A DNA stretch of 35,919 bases from Nostoc desertorum CM1-VF14 (GTDB lineage: Bacteria; Cyanobacteriota; Cyanobacteriia; Cyanobacteriales; Nostocaceae), in contig JAHHHR010000075.1 of the NCBI GenBank assembly GCA_019359245.1, positions 1-35,919 on the forward strand. The letters are read 5' to 3'. Numbering within the stretch: the stretch's first letter is position 1; every line of letters begins with the position of its first letter. Shown here in pieces: positions 16,537 through 24,096 of this stretch. The notes below the pieces were generated by a model. It was given only the letters and a program-made list of their open reading frames with translations. It was not told the origin of the DNA and did no database searches. The position numbers and the translations under genes were made by a program.

Positions 16537-17055
16537 CTATCCCACTAATAAAATCCTTTGAATCCACATATGGATAGTTGCAAGGTCAATGAAGGAATCA
16601 AAATATACTGTTTGACGTTCCCATCGGACAACTAAACGACGATATTTACGTTGATACCAAGCAAAACAACGTTCCTGCTGAAACCTGGGAACAGAAATTT
16701 TGATTGGTCTACCTCTGTTTTTCTTCGTTTTCCAAACTCGTTTTGGGATTTGAGGTCTAATTCCCCGCTTGCGTAAAGCAGCGCGTTTATCCTTTGAATC
16801 GTAACCTTTATCAGTTGCTAAGACCTTCACTCTCTTACGCGGTCTACCAGGCTTTAAAGTTTTAAGTTTGACTTTATCTAGCAGTAGTAATACCTGCTCT
16901 CTTTCATTTCCGTTAGCTGGAGTTGTACAGTTAGCTAAAGGCATTCCATTGCCCTCTGTAAGCGTATGAATTAACACTCCTTTTCCCTTACCGCCATAAG
17001 CAACGTCTTTACCTCCTCCCTTTCCAGGGGGAAAAAGAGCCATCAACAGCCCCAA
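16537..17055 (-). CDS. IS5-family transposase, C-terminal frame (DDE domain)
   Basis: This frame reads LFPPGKGGGKDVAYGGKGKG, LTEGNGMPL, KVKVLATDKGYDSKD (second catalytic Asp region) and the C-terminal FAWYQRKYRRLVVRWER (the Y...R...E signature with the catalytic Glu). It overlaps the N-terminal frame at 17009-17055. The natural product is presumably made by ribosomal frameshifting in the run TTTTTCCCCCTGGAAAGG near the overlap, joining DGSFSP to GKGGGKD. Confidence 0.88.
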   Translation of the reverse strand: MGLLMALFPPGKGGGKDVAYGGKGKGVLIHTLTEGNGMPLANCTTPANGNEREQVLLLLDKVKLKTLKPGRPRKRVKVLATDKGYDSKDKRAALRKRGIRPQIPKRVWKTKKNRGRPIKISVPRFQQERCFAWYQRKYRRLVVRWERQTVYFDSFIDLATIHMWIQRILLVG

Positions 17056-17359
17056 AGTCCCAATTTATCAAGCCTTTCTCATCCGCGATCGCCAGAACAC
17101 GCGCCTGTATATATTCAAACGTTCCATCCTCCCGCCATTGCTTTAACCATCTGTGTGAAGCGCTTTTTGAAGCCCATATATCTCCCTTTGGGATGTCACA
17201 CCATCGACATCCAGTAATCAATATGTATAAAAGACTATTTAGCAAATAACGGTACGGTGCATGAGGCATTCCCTTGCCACGTTTTTCTGATTCTGGAGGA
17301 AATATATCTTCAAACAATTTCCATTCCAGATCGCTTAACCCCTCGAAACGTCCTGCCAT
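17009..17359 (-). CDS. IS5-family transposase, N-terminal frame
   Basis: From ATG 17359 the frame encodes a DUF4096-like N-terminal domain: MAGRFEGLSDLEWKLFEDIF, PYRYLLNSLLYILITGCRWCDIP and SHRWLKQWREDG, ending at the first catalytic Asp (FGAVDGSF). A TTG at 17380 could extend it by seven residues. It depends on frameshifting into the 16537-17055 frame for a full enzyme. Confidence 0.87.
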   Translation of the reverse strand: MAGRFEGLSDLEWKLFEDIFPPESEKRGKGMPHAPYRYLLNSLLYILITGCRWCDIPKGDIWASKSASHRWLKQWREDGTFEYIQARVLAIADEKGLINWDFGAVDGSFSPWKGRR

Positions 17360-17376
17360 CGCTTGATACACCCTTC

Positions 17377-19206
17377 TCAATTCAGAAATAGGCTATCATA
17401 TTTAGGCATTAGTGGGATAGGTTCATCCGAGGCAACCTCTTGTAAAAAAATTTGCCATTCGGTTTGAACTCCTTGAGCACGTAATACTCGATCCACAAAC
17501 TCCTCAACTATTGCGAACCCTGCTTGGCGAGGCTCTTTCAACAGATTTTTAAGCTCTTTTTCACAGTTGTTAACTGCCTCTGCTTGAGCTTTACGTAAAT
17601 TTTCTAAAATCTTTTCACTACGCTCTACTTTGGCGGAAAATGGAGGAATTGCTTCACTCCAGAAATCATTCAATTTGTACGGTGTTCTGTCAGGAATCAA
17701 AACATCTAAATACTTACGAATACGATGTTGGATTAAGCCGCGATATTGCAAGTCAAAGGTTGCAAGCGTTAGGAAACCTAATCTTAAACCATCCAAATGC
17801 TCCGGAATAGTATCGGCTAAATTTTGAAGGAACTCGCTTCCTTCTCCATCTGCTAATCTCTGCAATCTACCATGCGTCTTTAAAACATTTACTACTTTTG
17901 ACTTTGCCTCTTCCAATGACTCTTTCAAAGCAATATCAAGAGTTAGAAAACGTTTGGATAAATGAGTACGTACTTCATGTAGGCACTCAGCGTAAGCTGC
18001 TTCAAGTGCGCCAGTACAATCACGTTTTTGCCTAATTTCTTCTATTGAAGGAATTTCTGGTTCTGTTCGACATAATTGGATTGCTGAATTTACTGCTATC
18101 TTAAAGTTTTGATCATCCGTATCGCGGTTAACGATCATAGATGAGAGCAAACTTTCAAGCTCACGGGTTAAATTACGCCATAAATCCTGAAAAAGTATGA
18201 CGAAATTAGGGAACCAATCGTCTTTTGAGGTTAGCCTCCAAGCATCCTTAGCTTTTTCCAATTCAGATTTCACCGCTCTTTGAAGCTGAATTAATCTATC
18301 CTGGCAGGCAGAGGCATATTGCCGATCCAAGACCTCAATTCTTTGAGTTAAATAGTTTAATATACCATTTAAAATTTCCGTTTGTGCCTGTTGAGAATCT
18401 GCACAATTAGCAATTATAACTTCTTGAACAACTATATGTTTCTCAGCAATAGCTGCGGCTAAACTTTCACAATTTCGACGATTATCAGAACTTCCAGTAA
18501 TATGGTTAAGAACCATAAAAGACCATTCTTTAATGGGCAGATCAATCAAAGCACTGTTAGCCATATCGTAAAGTTCAATGTCTTCGGCAGCCCAAAAATC
18601 GCCTGTTGATTTAGGCATACGAACAAACAAAACTACATCAATATCTTGTCCTAAAATTTTGATCATTCGCTCTGCATCACCAATCCCAGTATCTCCTAAA
18701 CCAGGCATATCAACCAAAGCAATCTGCCCGATATCTACATTCGGAAAAGGACAAATAATTTTGACCTCTCGAACTGCAAGATAGTTAAAATAAATCCGTC
18801 GTCTATCTATAGTATCTTGTGCGACATATTCTCTAATTTGATGTCGCTTAATTGGGTATGGTGAAGGTTCTAGTAGAGCATCTCGGTATTTGGGAAAATT
18901 TTGATGGTATCTGCAAAGGTGATCGTACTTAGCAGCAGCCAGAGCTTGGCGTTCACCTAACTCTCTAGGCAGTTCTGGTAATGGAAAATCAGCAAACTCT
19001 TGAATAGAGAGGGGCCTTGAACCTAAATGGAGCTGTTCATAATAGGGAGCAATGACTTCATCTAAAAAAGAACGCTCTGTATGAAACCAAACCTCAGCGT
19101 AGGGTTCTACATCAGGGTTATGATGAATATTGCTACGAACACCTGTACAGTGCTGATCATCCCCATCTGGAATTTCAGCCGACGTTAACCCAGTCAAATT
19201 ATCCAT
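17377..19206 (-). CDS. Dynamin-like GTPase, truncated at both ends
   Basis: The 609-residue protein has LTGLTSAEIPDGDDQHCTGVRS at residues 4-25 (switch I Thr of G2), IALVDMPGLGDTG (G3) and VLNHITGSSD (G4-like), then a long helical region typical of bacterial dynamin-like proteins. The P-loop (GxxxxGKS), which should lie immediately before LTGLT, is absent: the ATG at 19206 supplies only MDN and a TAA stands in frame 27 bp upstream. The last 15 residues (from EPIPLM) are encoded by the inserted IS. The native C-terminus lies at 16411-16530. GTP binding is therefore doubtful, although the frame remains open. Confidence 0.85.
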   Translation of the reverse strand: MDNLTGLTSAEIPDGDDQHCTGVRSNIHHNPDVEPYAEVWFHTERSFLDEVIAPYYEQLHLGSRPLSIQEFADFPLPELPRELGERQALAAAKYDHLCRYHQNFPKYRDALLEPSPYPIKRHQIREYVAQDTIDRRRIYFNYLAVREVKIICPFPNVDIGQIALVDMPGLGDTGIGDAERMIKILGQDIDVVLFVRMPKSTGDFWAAEDIELYDMANSALIDLPIKEWSFMVLNHITGSSDNRRNCESLAAAIAEKHIVVQEVIIANCADSQQAQTEILNGILNYLTQRIEVLDRQYASACQDRLIQLQRAVKSELEKAKDAWRLTSKDDWFPNFVILFQDLWRNLTRELESLLSSMIVNRDTDDQNFKIAVNSAIQLCRTEPEIPSIEEIRQKRDCTGALEAAYAECLHEVRTHLSKRFLTLDIALKESLEEAKSKVVNVLKTHGRLQRLADGEGSEFLQNLADTIPEHLDGLRLGFLTLATFDLQYRGLIQHRIRKYLDVLIPDRTPYKLNDFWSEAIPPFSAKVERSEKILENLRKAQAEAVNNCEKELKNLLKEPRQAGFAIVEEFVDRVLRAQGVQTEWQIFLQEVASDEPIPLMPKYDSLFLN

Positions 19207-19210
19207 AACA

Positions 19211-19246
19211 ATAGTAGTTGCTATAAAATTTTATGTCAACTACTAT
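19211..19246. promoter_or_regulatory. 36-bp palindromic operator between divergent genes
   Basis: ATAGTAGTTG at 19211-19220 is the exact inverted complement of CAACTACTAT at 19237-19246, and the centre (ATAAAATTTTAT, 19223-19234) is itself a perfect palindrome. It covers the ATG of the regulator at 19233 and lies 5 bp from the start of the GTPase gene. This is the expected layout of an autoregulatory site acting on both genes. Confidence 0.7.
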
Positions 19247-19586
19247 GGTTAGTGAAAATCATCAAAATATTGAAGTAAATCTTGTGTTAGTTCCAATAGA
19301 GGAAGTGCAAACAGTCCGTTGGGATGCTAAAAAAGCTGCTCTATTAAAAGATAAAAAAGAGAATTCTGGGTTGTCTTTCAAAAAAATTGAGATTTTGACA
19401 GAACAGCTAGGAAATAGATGTAGTGATGCTTTCATCATTCGGTTAATAAATGATGACTTTGATGGTGTATCCGTAAAACAGTTAGAAACATTGTGTAAAG
19501 CAATTGGCGCACAGATGAAGGATTTTATTCCGCAAATAGAGCTTAAAATACCTCGATCATCTCTTGACATCACTAACAATAGTTAG
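19233..19586 (+). CDS. Small HTH (Xre/Cro-like) regulator
   Basis: A 117-residue protein. Residues about 45-95 resemble a Cro/CI helix-turn-helix: LSFKKIEILTEQLG, CSDAFIIRLINDDFDGVSVKQLETLCKAIGAQMKDFI; the VSVKQLETLCKAIG segment is a hallmark of Xre-type proteins. An alternative start, ATG 19245, removes four residues. It is divergent from the GTPase gene and its start lies inside the 36-bp palindrome, implying autorepression. Confidence 0.75.
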   Translation: MSTTMVSENHQNIEVNLVLVPIEEVQTVRWDAKKAALLKDKKENSGLSFKKIEILTEQLGNRCSDAFIIRLINDDFDGVSVKQLETLCKAIGAQMKDFIPQIELKIPRSSLDITNNS

Positions 19587-19940
19587 TATTATATTAATTA
19601 TAAGAGAGGAATCAAGCGCCAGCCTCCCAGTTAAATATAGAGGCGCTCACCATTGAACCTTGAAAATAGTAAATTTATTAATCCACCTGGGAGAGTAACT
19701 GAAGCACTGGCACAACCAGAGAAGGCGAGGGGAACAGGAAGGGAAATCGAATTGCGCTGAATAAAAAATTGCCACAGTAGTACGAAAGTCGCTTTGAAGC
19801 TCGTTGCCGACTACCGCCCGATCAAGAGATATGCTGCTGTAGCAAGCTCCAGTTACTGACTAGGAGCAAGCAAATATGAGGCTTCGCCAATTCTAGAGTG
19901 AGAATGTTGTGCAAGCACAACAAACTAACCAATAAAAATA
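19587..19940 (+). ncRNA. Non-coding leader with interlocking stems (candidate structured RNA)
   Basis: No coding frame is convincing across 350 bp. AGCGCC (19615-19620) pairs with GGCGCT (19642-19647); within that loop CTCCCAG (19624-19630) pairs with CTGGGAG (19687-19693), the crossed arrangement of an H-type pseudoknot. Further potential stems: AGTCG/CGACT near 19788-19811 and GCTCC/GGAGC near 19848-19866. It lies directly upstream of the eleven-gene cluster on the same strand. I cannot match it to a known riboswitch. Confidence 0.4.
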
Positions 19941-19981
19941 GGGCGATCGCTACGTCTGCGAAACTGTGCGATCGCCCTTTT
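19941..19981. terminator. GGGCGATCGC hairpin, terminator-like
   Basis: GGGCGATCGC (19941-19950) pairs perfectly with GCGATCGCCC (19968-19977) over a 17-nt loop, preceded by AAAAATA and followed by TTTTA. Each arm contains a HIP1 octamer. It may end the leader transcript or attenuate the downstream operon, whose first gene starts 24 bp later. Confidence 0.65.
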
Positions 19982-20004
19982 ACCCAATCAAGAGGCAATT
20001 TCTA

Positions 20005-20802
20005 ATGATGACACAAAGTTTAGCCCCTGCGCCAACAAAAGATCCGTTAACTACACAGGATCGCCAAATCATCGCAACCATCGTCAATCAGTCGGATTAC
20101 TCAAAAGAGTGCAAGCCCGAAGATGTAGTGACTATCTGGATAAACTCGGATGATATCGTGTGGGTAAAAATGACCCACGGCTATGCTCGATATCACAAAG
20201 AGCCATTCAAACGCGCTGTTGCAGAGGTAAAAGCGAGTCTTTCTGCTCCAGTAGAATGCAATCACAAAGAAGATGAACAATTAAAACAAGCTACTGAGAA
20301 AATTGGCTTATTGGGTGATTGTGATTGGCTATCGTTGAGCGTCCAATACCATTCTGATAAAGTAATCGGTCATGCTGGTTGTTATATTTCTCACAAGGCT
20401 CGAATATTAACGCCACCATCTGAATGGGATTTCACCCTGCCGAAGTGGAATATGCCTGCTGCCATCTGTCCAGACTGCGAAGGACACGGCTGCGGTAACT
20501 GCGGGTATCGCGGTACTCGTGCAGAAGACTTGTGTACGCCAGTGGACGGCTACCGACTGACTTATGTAGGACGCACTGAGTTTCAGACGGCTCACAATGT
20601 ATATCTTGATGGTGAATTCTTAGGAATTGTCTTCAAGGTCAGAAACGCTGATGAGTTATGGGAAAACGACCCCAAGACTTACTATTGGCGCTGTACAGAT
20701 GGAGTACGGTGTTGGAGCGTGAAAGAGGCTATAGAAGGACTGTCCAGAGCAACTGCTCCGATTGAACTGCCACAAGTTCGTCGGGAGTTGGTAGCGGCGT
20801 AA
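20005..20802 (+). CDS. Zinc-ribbon protein, first gene of the Ycf46-type cluster
   Basis: A protein of 265 residues from ATG 20005 (or 20008), preceded by AGAGG; upstream in-frame codons to 19966 fall in the hairpin and are probably not translated. A DnaJ-like cysteine cluster, CPDCEGHGCGNCGYRG, lies near residue 155. Downstream of it are VDGYRLTYVGRTEFQTAHNVY and a SVKEAIEGLSRA helix. Not a recognised enzyme. Position at the head of a same-strand cluster and the zinc ribbon suggest a nucleic-acid or protein-binding component; this is inference. Confidence 0.72.
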   Translation: MMTQSLAPAPTKDPLTTQDRQIIATIVNQSDYSKECKPEDVVTIWINSDDIVWVKMTHGYARYHKEPFKRAVAEVKASLSAPVECNHKEDEQLKQATEKIGLLGDCDWLSLSVQYHSDKVIGHAGCYISHKARILTPPSEWDFTLPKWNMPAAICPDCEGHGCGNCGYRGTRAEDLCTPVDGYRLTYVGRTEFQTAHNVYLDGEFLGIVFKVRNADELWENDPKTYYWRCTDGVRCWSVKEAIEGLSRATAPIELPQVRRELVAA

Positions 20803-20808
20803 GTGAAA

Positions 20809-20841
20809 TGGTGGAAGAGAATTTTCTTCCACCACTGTTTT
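20809..20841 (+). terminator. Intrinsic terminator or attenuating stem-loop
   Basis: TGGTGGAAGA pairs with TCTTCCACCA across a 6-nt loop, followed by CTGTTTTAAAA. It begins 6 bp after the stop of the zinc-ribbon gene. Confidence 0.65.
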
Positions 20842-20918
20842 AAAATCAGTGCCACTCAAAATTAGAGCTTCGCTTATTTTTTGCGAAAACTAACATTAAA
20901 GAAAGGCAAGCAGCTACT

Positions 20919-21899
20919 ATGACAGCTTTTGACTTTGATTCTGCTGAACATAAAGCCTACGAAAAGACCCCAGCAGCCAAAAGTATTCCTTCACCCGCAG
21001 GCATTTGGATTGCTTACGAAAATCAACAATTAGCAGGATGGTACGAAAATAAAGAACTAGAAGGTGGGAAAGAGTATAAAGTTATTACTAACAAATTGGA
21101 CGAAAATGATGAAAAGATAGGCATTCCTGGCGCTCTCTACAGACAACCACGAATACTTGTGATTGGGCGATCGCCTCTGCTATACGGAAACGATAGAAAG
21201 GTGATTGGAGTTTGGCGTAGCAGTGATGGTTTGGACAAGAACGCCTACAAATTCGGTAGGCGGTATATGGTGATTTTCGTCGATGCCCAAAATCAACCTC
21301 TTCATATCGCACCAGTACAAATAACTGCTTGGGGAGTGTTTCAAGTGTCGTTTGATCAACAACTAATGGCATTCCGTGAAACCTGCGAACAAGCTTATGC
21401 AAGTTTTCAAGGCAAACATCACCAACCGAAGAATTTACTTTGGCATTCGATGTGGGTATTTTGTCCCATATTGAAAACAGAGAAACGTGAGAAAGGGGGG
21501 CAAACTTCCAATGCCTGTGTATGTAGTGGATACGAAAAGCCAACTGCGCTCAACTGGGAAAGTTATTGTATTGGCAAGAAACCAATAGCTCAAGAAATTG
21601 CCCTTGTGCATAATTCCATCAGCGATTGGTGGAAAAAAGGATTGCCTAAGAACAACTTACCAGAAGTAGCTACGTCTCATGCACTCGATCGCAATCAATT
21701 GATGATGGAGTCACAACGATTGATTGAAGCTTTAGGTTGGAAAGACGAAAAGGGCAAACAGTTTCTCACAGAGAACTATGGCAAAAAAGGAAGGCAGTTA
21801 CTAACTAACGAAGAATTTGCTAACTTCGTCAACAAATTGCAGTCTATGCAAGCAAATTATGATGATGAAGTTGGTTACTGGGAAGATGTGCCTTCTTAA
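20919..21899 (+). CDS. Conserved hypothetical 326-aa protein
   Basis: Preceded by AAAGAAAGGC. The N-terminal half contains beta-rich stretches (GIWIAYENQQLAGWYENKEL, RILVIGRSPLLY, YMVIFVDAQNQPLHIAPVQIT), a central Cys-containing segment (WVFCPIL, ACVCSGYEKP) and a helical C-terminus ending in acidic residues (YDDEVGYWEDVP), a type of acidic tip seen in single-strand-binding proteins. I cannot name a family with confidence; it reads like a cyanobacterial plasmid-type protein. It is flanked by stem-loops on both sides. Confidence 0.7.
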   Translation: MTAFDFDSAEHKAYEKTPAAKSIPSPAGIWIAYENQQLAGWYENKELEGGKEYKVITNKLDENDEKIGIPGALYRQPRILVIGRSPLLYGNDRKVIGVWRSSDGLDKNAYKFGRRYMVIFVDAQNQPLHIAPVQITAWGVFQVSFDQQLMAFRETCEQAYASFQGKHHQPKNLLWHSMWVFCPILKTEKREKGGQTSNACVCSGYEKPTALNWESYCIGKKPIAQEIALVHNSISDWWKKGLPKNNLPEVATSHALDRNQLMMESQRLIEALGWKDEKGKQFLTENYGKKGRQLLTNEEFANFVNKLQSMQANYDDEVGYWEDVPS

Positions 21900-21947
21900 T
21901 AGCCAAATACTTGTTGAGGTGATTGCAGCAATTGTGTTCGCCTTTAT

Positions 21948-21977
21948 GCTTCCCTATTTACCTTCAATTAGGGAAGC
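21948..21977 (+). terminator. Stem-loop in 226-bp gene gap
   Basis: GCTTCCCT pairs with AGGGAAGC over a 14-nt loop, then TATTTGAT. Farther on, GAAGAAGGGGAAAAGG (from about 22013) could pair imperfectly with CTTTTTCCCCCTCTTTC (to about 22094). The gap 21900-22125 holds no gene. Confidence 0.5.
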
Positions 21978-22125
21978 TATTTGATCAGTTCTCAAGTTTT
22001 GTCTACAGCTAATGAAGAAGGGGAAAAGGTAAAACCTTACTATTCTACACATGGTTTAATTCATAAATCCTTTTAACTTTTTCCCCCTCTTTCTGCTGCG
22101 TACTCACTACTACCAATAACAACAA

Positions 22126-22410
22126 ATGACTATAACAATCGTTCCCCCTAGCCTCGAAAACTTACAACAGTTTTCTGACTCGTTCGACCTATCCAAGCTG
22201 TTGCAATCTGAAGGGATTCTACCGTGGCTTTTAGCAAATGGCTGGAACTATGACGATGAATCTTGTTTGATTGCAAACATTATTGATGAGTCTACAAGTC
22301 TGGATGAAGTTTGGGACTCTAAAGAGTTTGATTTTAATGCTCTGACTGATGAATTAAAGGAAAAACTCAATCAGATTATCCGTGAAAAACTCTCCAGCCA
22401 AACTGATTAA
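22126..22410 (+). CDS. Small acidic hypothetical protein (94 aa)
   Basis: Soluble acidic helical protein with a LLQSEGILPWLLANGWNYDDESC segment and a C-terminal helix (LTDELKEKLNQIIREKL). No family recognised. Coding composition matches neighbours, and its stop codon lies within the stem-loop at 22390-22424. The gap to the next gene is 66 bp. Confidence 0.6.
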   Translation: MTITIVPPSLENLQQFSDSFDLSKLLQSEGILPWLLANGWNYDDESCLIANIIDESTSLDEVWDSKEFDFNALTDELKEKLNQIIREKLSSQTD

Positions 22411-22424
22411 ATCTGCCTGGAGAG
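22390..22424 (+). terminator. Stem-loop across the 22126-22410 stop codon
   Basis: CTCTCCAG (22390-22397) and CTGGAGAG (22417-22424) are exact complements, with the TAA at 22408-22410 in the loop. It is followed by AAAAATCG, so it is more likely an mRNA processing or stability element than a terminator. Confidence 0.5.
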
Positions 22425-22476
22425 AAAAATCGATTCCACAAAAGATTATCACACACTCTACTTCAATAGTAATCAG

Positions 22477-22746
22477 ATGGAATTAAATTTGATTAAAGTG
22501 TATGACGCGACACTGTTAAGTTCATCGAAAGTTTACCAAATCGACGGTACGCTTTCACGATACTTGGGTGATGAAGGTACTATCCAACATCCACAGTATG
22601 TATTTGTACCTCTGCCAAATCAAAGAAAAAAAGTCAGCTTTCGGCTAAACCGGAACAAACTCATGACTCGGTGTTATGAAGTCGAAGGTATGGTTTATGA
22701 GAAGCCTGCGATACAGGATAATTCACAGCAACTTCAACTATTTTGA
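22477..22746 (+). CDS. Small hypothetical protein (89 aa)
   Basis: Basic, beta-rich protein: LIKVYDATLLSSSKVYQIDGTL, HPQYVFVPLPNQRKKVSFRL and a YEVEGMVYEKPA tail. It reads like a small barrel fold, possibly RNA- or DNA-binding, but no family is recognised. The next small gene starts 3 bp after its stop. Confidence 0.6.
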   Translation: MELNLIKVYDATLLSSSKVYQIDGTLSRYLGDEGTIQHPQYVFVPLPNQRKKVSFRLNRNKLMTRCYEVEGMVYEKPAIQDNSQQLQLF

Positions 22747-22749
22747 GTT

Positions 22750-22902
22750 ATGCCCATACATAAACCACCAGTCATTAAAAGGCATATTCGGCTACAAAAA
22801 AGCTCTAAAAAAGTAATCTATAGAGCTACTACAGACATTCACAAGTTGAGAAATACTCACAAAGAAAGCTTCGCTGAATTGAAAGTGAAAAATAGTGATT
22901 GA
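22750..22902 (+). CDS. 50-aa basic small protein
   Basis: An ATG 3 bp after the preceding stop opens a 50-codon frame with many Lys/Arg/His residues (MPIHKPPVIKRHIRLQKSS, KVIYRATTDIHKLRNTHKES). It ends 11 bp before the next ATG, filling the gap between two cluster genes, and a GAGG(TGAATAATC) site for the next gene overlaps its stop. Placement and clean frame support it as a real small gene, possibly nucleic-acid binding. Confidence 0.5.
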   Translation: MPIHKPPVIKRHIRLQKSSKKVIYRATTDIHKLRNTHKESFAELKVKNSD

Positions 22903-22913
22903 GGTGAATAATC

Positions 22914-23987
22914 ATGGTACAAGCAATCGACAATCCTATTGCTGCAAATTTCCTAACTGATGCAGTAGTCGAGCGCCACAATTTCTCACAGTTAAATAAA
23001 ACTCGCATTCGCTTTCGTATCCAGTTAAAGAAAAGTACAAAGTCTGCTGCACCTAAATGGGCCGATGTGCTAAAAGCTGAAGTTTCTGAAATAGAATCAG
23101 ACCTCGTTAAAGTCACAAATTCCGAAGTAGGTTTGCGAGGTATTAAGGTATTTAAGAAGCTCGATGAAGCTGCTACCCAATTGAGGCAAGAAATTGCTTC
23201 TGTGCAGGAATGGATGTCTGCGGATACTGGTGATTGGGTTTGTCCGATTGATTTGGCTCCCCTGGTATGGAATCAGTTAATCAATATCAGAGATAATATC
23301 GCTCCTGGACTACGTAATCAATTAAAAGCTGATTACGAGGCGGGACTTAATGATTATCAAGAGCGAATTGACCAGTTTCTCTCACTTAACACCTGGGAAT
23401 TAGCACAGGATAAGCAAGAGTCAGTCAAAGCCAACTTGTTAAGAGCATTTCCGACTCTGACCGATCTTGAAGACTATTTGCAAGTTGTTATTGGTCGTCC
23501 GGTGATTATCCCTGCCCTCTCTGAACAACTCAATCAGCAGCAAGCCGAATGCTTAGACCAAATTACACGATTCATCCAACAGTATGACCAAAATTTAGAG
23601 CAACGGCTAAGGGAATCAGCCCTGGCAGGTGGTGAACAACTCGCGGCGCAGTTGCTTGAAGAGTTGGCTGATTGGGAACCAGGGAGGAAACCCATACAGT
23701 TTAAAAAGAAAATGGAGCGTCATCTGATGAAGGTTCAAGTGCTACTGGCAAACGCTTCACCGGAGGCAGGCAGTAGTTTGGAGGCAATGATGGCGCATTT
23801 AGATTCTATCGTTAATGATCCGGCGATTGAGTCTAAGAATCTTGGTAATGAGGGGCGTAGTCAATTGCAACAAAAGATAGATTCTATCCGCACCAAGTTG
23901 TTAGATGAACAACGCAATCTACAATCACTTGCAACTGACGACGTGGGCTTATCGAAAGCTACGGTCATGTCGTTCAAATTCAGGTAG
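22914..23987 (+). CDS. Helical/coiled-coil hypothetical protein (357 aa)
   Basis: Preceded by GAGG. Almost entirely alpha-helical: VLKAEVSEIESDLVKV, a long heptad-like stretch around residues 80-150, QRIDQFLSLN-type helices and a terminal QQKIDSIRTKLLDEQRNLQS coiled coil. There is no ATPase or catalytic motif. In AAA+ operons such helical proteins often act as adaptor or substrate of the ATPase. I considered the DUF3150-type proteins paired with phage or plasmid AAA+ genes but could not confirm similarity. Confidence 0.7.
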   Translation: MVQAIDNPIAANFLTDAVVERHNFSQLNKTRIRFRIQLKKSTKSAAPKWADVLKAEVSEIESDLVKVTNSEVGLRGIKVFKKLDEAATQLRQEIASVQEWMSADTGDWVCPIDLAPLVWNQLINIRDNIAPGLRNQLKADYEAGLNDYQERIDQFLSLNTWELAQDKQESVKANLLRAFPTLTDLEDYLQVVIGRPVIIPALSEQLNQQQAECLDQITRFIQQYDQNLEQRLRESALAGGEQLAAQLLEELADWEPGRKPIQFKKKMERHLMKVQVLLANASPEAGSSLEAMMAHLDSIVNDPAIESKNLGNEGRSQLQQKIDSIRTKLLDEQRNLQSLATDDVGLSKATVMSFKFR

Positions 23988-23992
23988 AAAAT

Positions 23993-24024
23993 AGTCTTGA
24001 ACGAGTGTGCATTCGCTCAAGACT
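23993..24024 (+). promoter_or_regulatory. 12-bp stem-loop between coiled-coil gene and ycf35
   Basis: AGTCTTGAACGA pairs with TCGCTCAAGACT around an 8-nt loop with one G-U pair, 6 bp after the stop. No T-run follows, so a processing or stability role is as likely as termination. Confidence 0.55.
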
Positions 24025-24096
24025 AGCATCTTAAACAAGAAATGCATATACACCTCAAAAAGAATACCGCACTTCTACTAAAGGAACAAGATTCTC

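Larger units (their letters stand above)
16533..17424 (-). mobile_element. IS5-family insertion sequence (892 bp)
   Basis: The ends are inverted repeats: GAACCTATCCCACTAAT at the left (16533-16549) and its exact complement at the right (17408-17424), each flanked by AT, which extends the symmetry to 19 bp and fits a 2-bp target duplication. It encodes a two-frame transposase on the minus strand. It interrupts the 3' end of the dynamin-like gene. The perfect inverted repeats and open frames suggest a recent, possibly still active, insertion. Confidence 0.92.

Noticed and set aside
19680..19840. Possible cobalamin-type riboswitch in the leader (AGGGAAATCG, GCCACAG, CCGACTACCGCCC)
   Set aside because: The fragments are only vaguely in the right order, the GGTGxxAATCC core and B12 box are absent, and the downstream genes are not B12-related.
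19941..19977. The paired GGGCGATCGC arms as a specific operator
   Set aside because: Each arm is a HIP1 octamer, abundant in cyanobacterial DNA; the terminator-like T-run is the only supporting context, so it is listed as a hairpin only.
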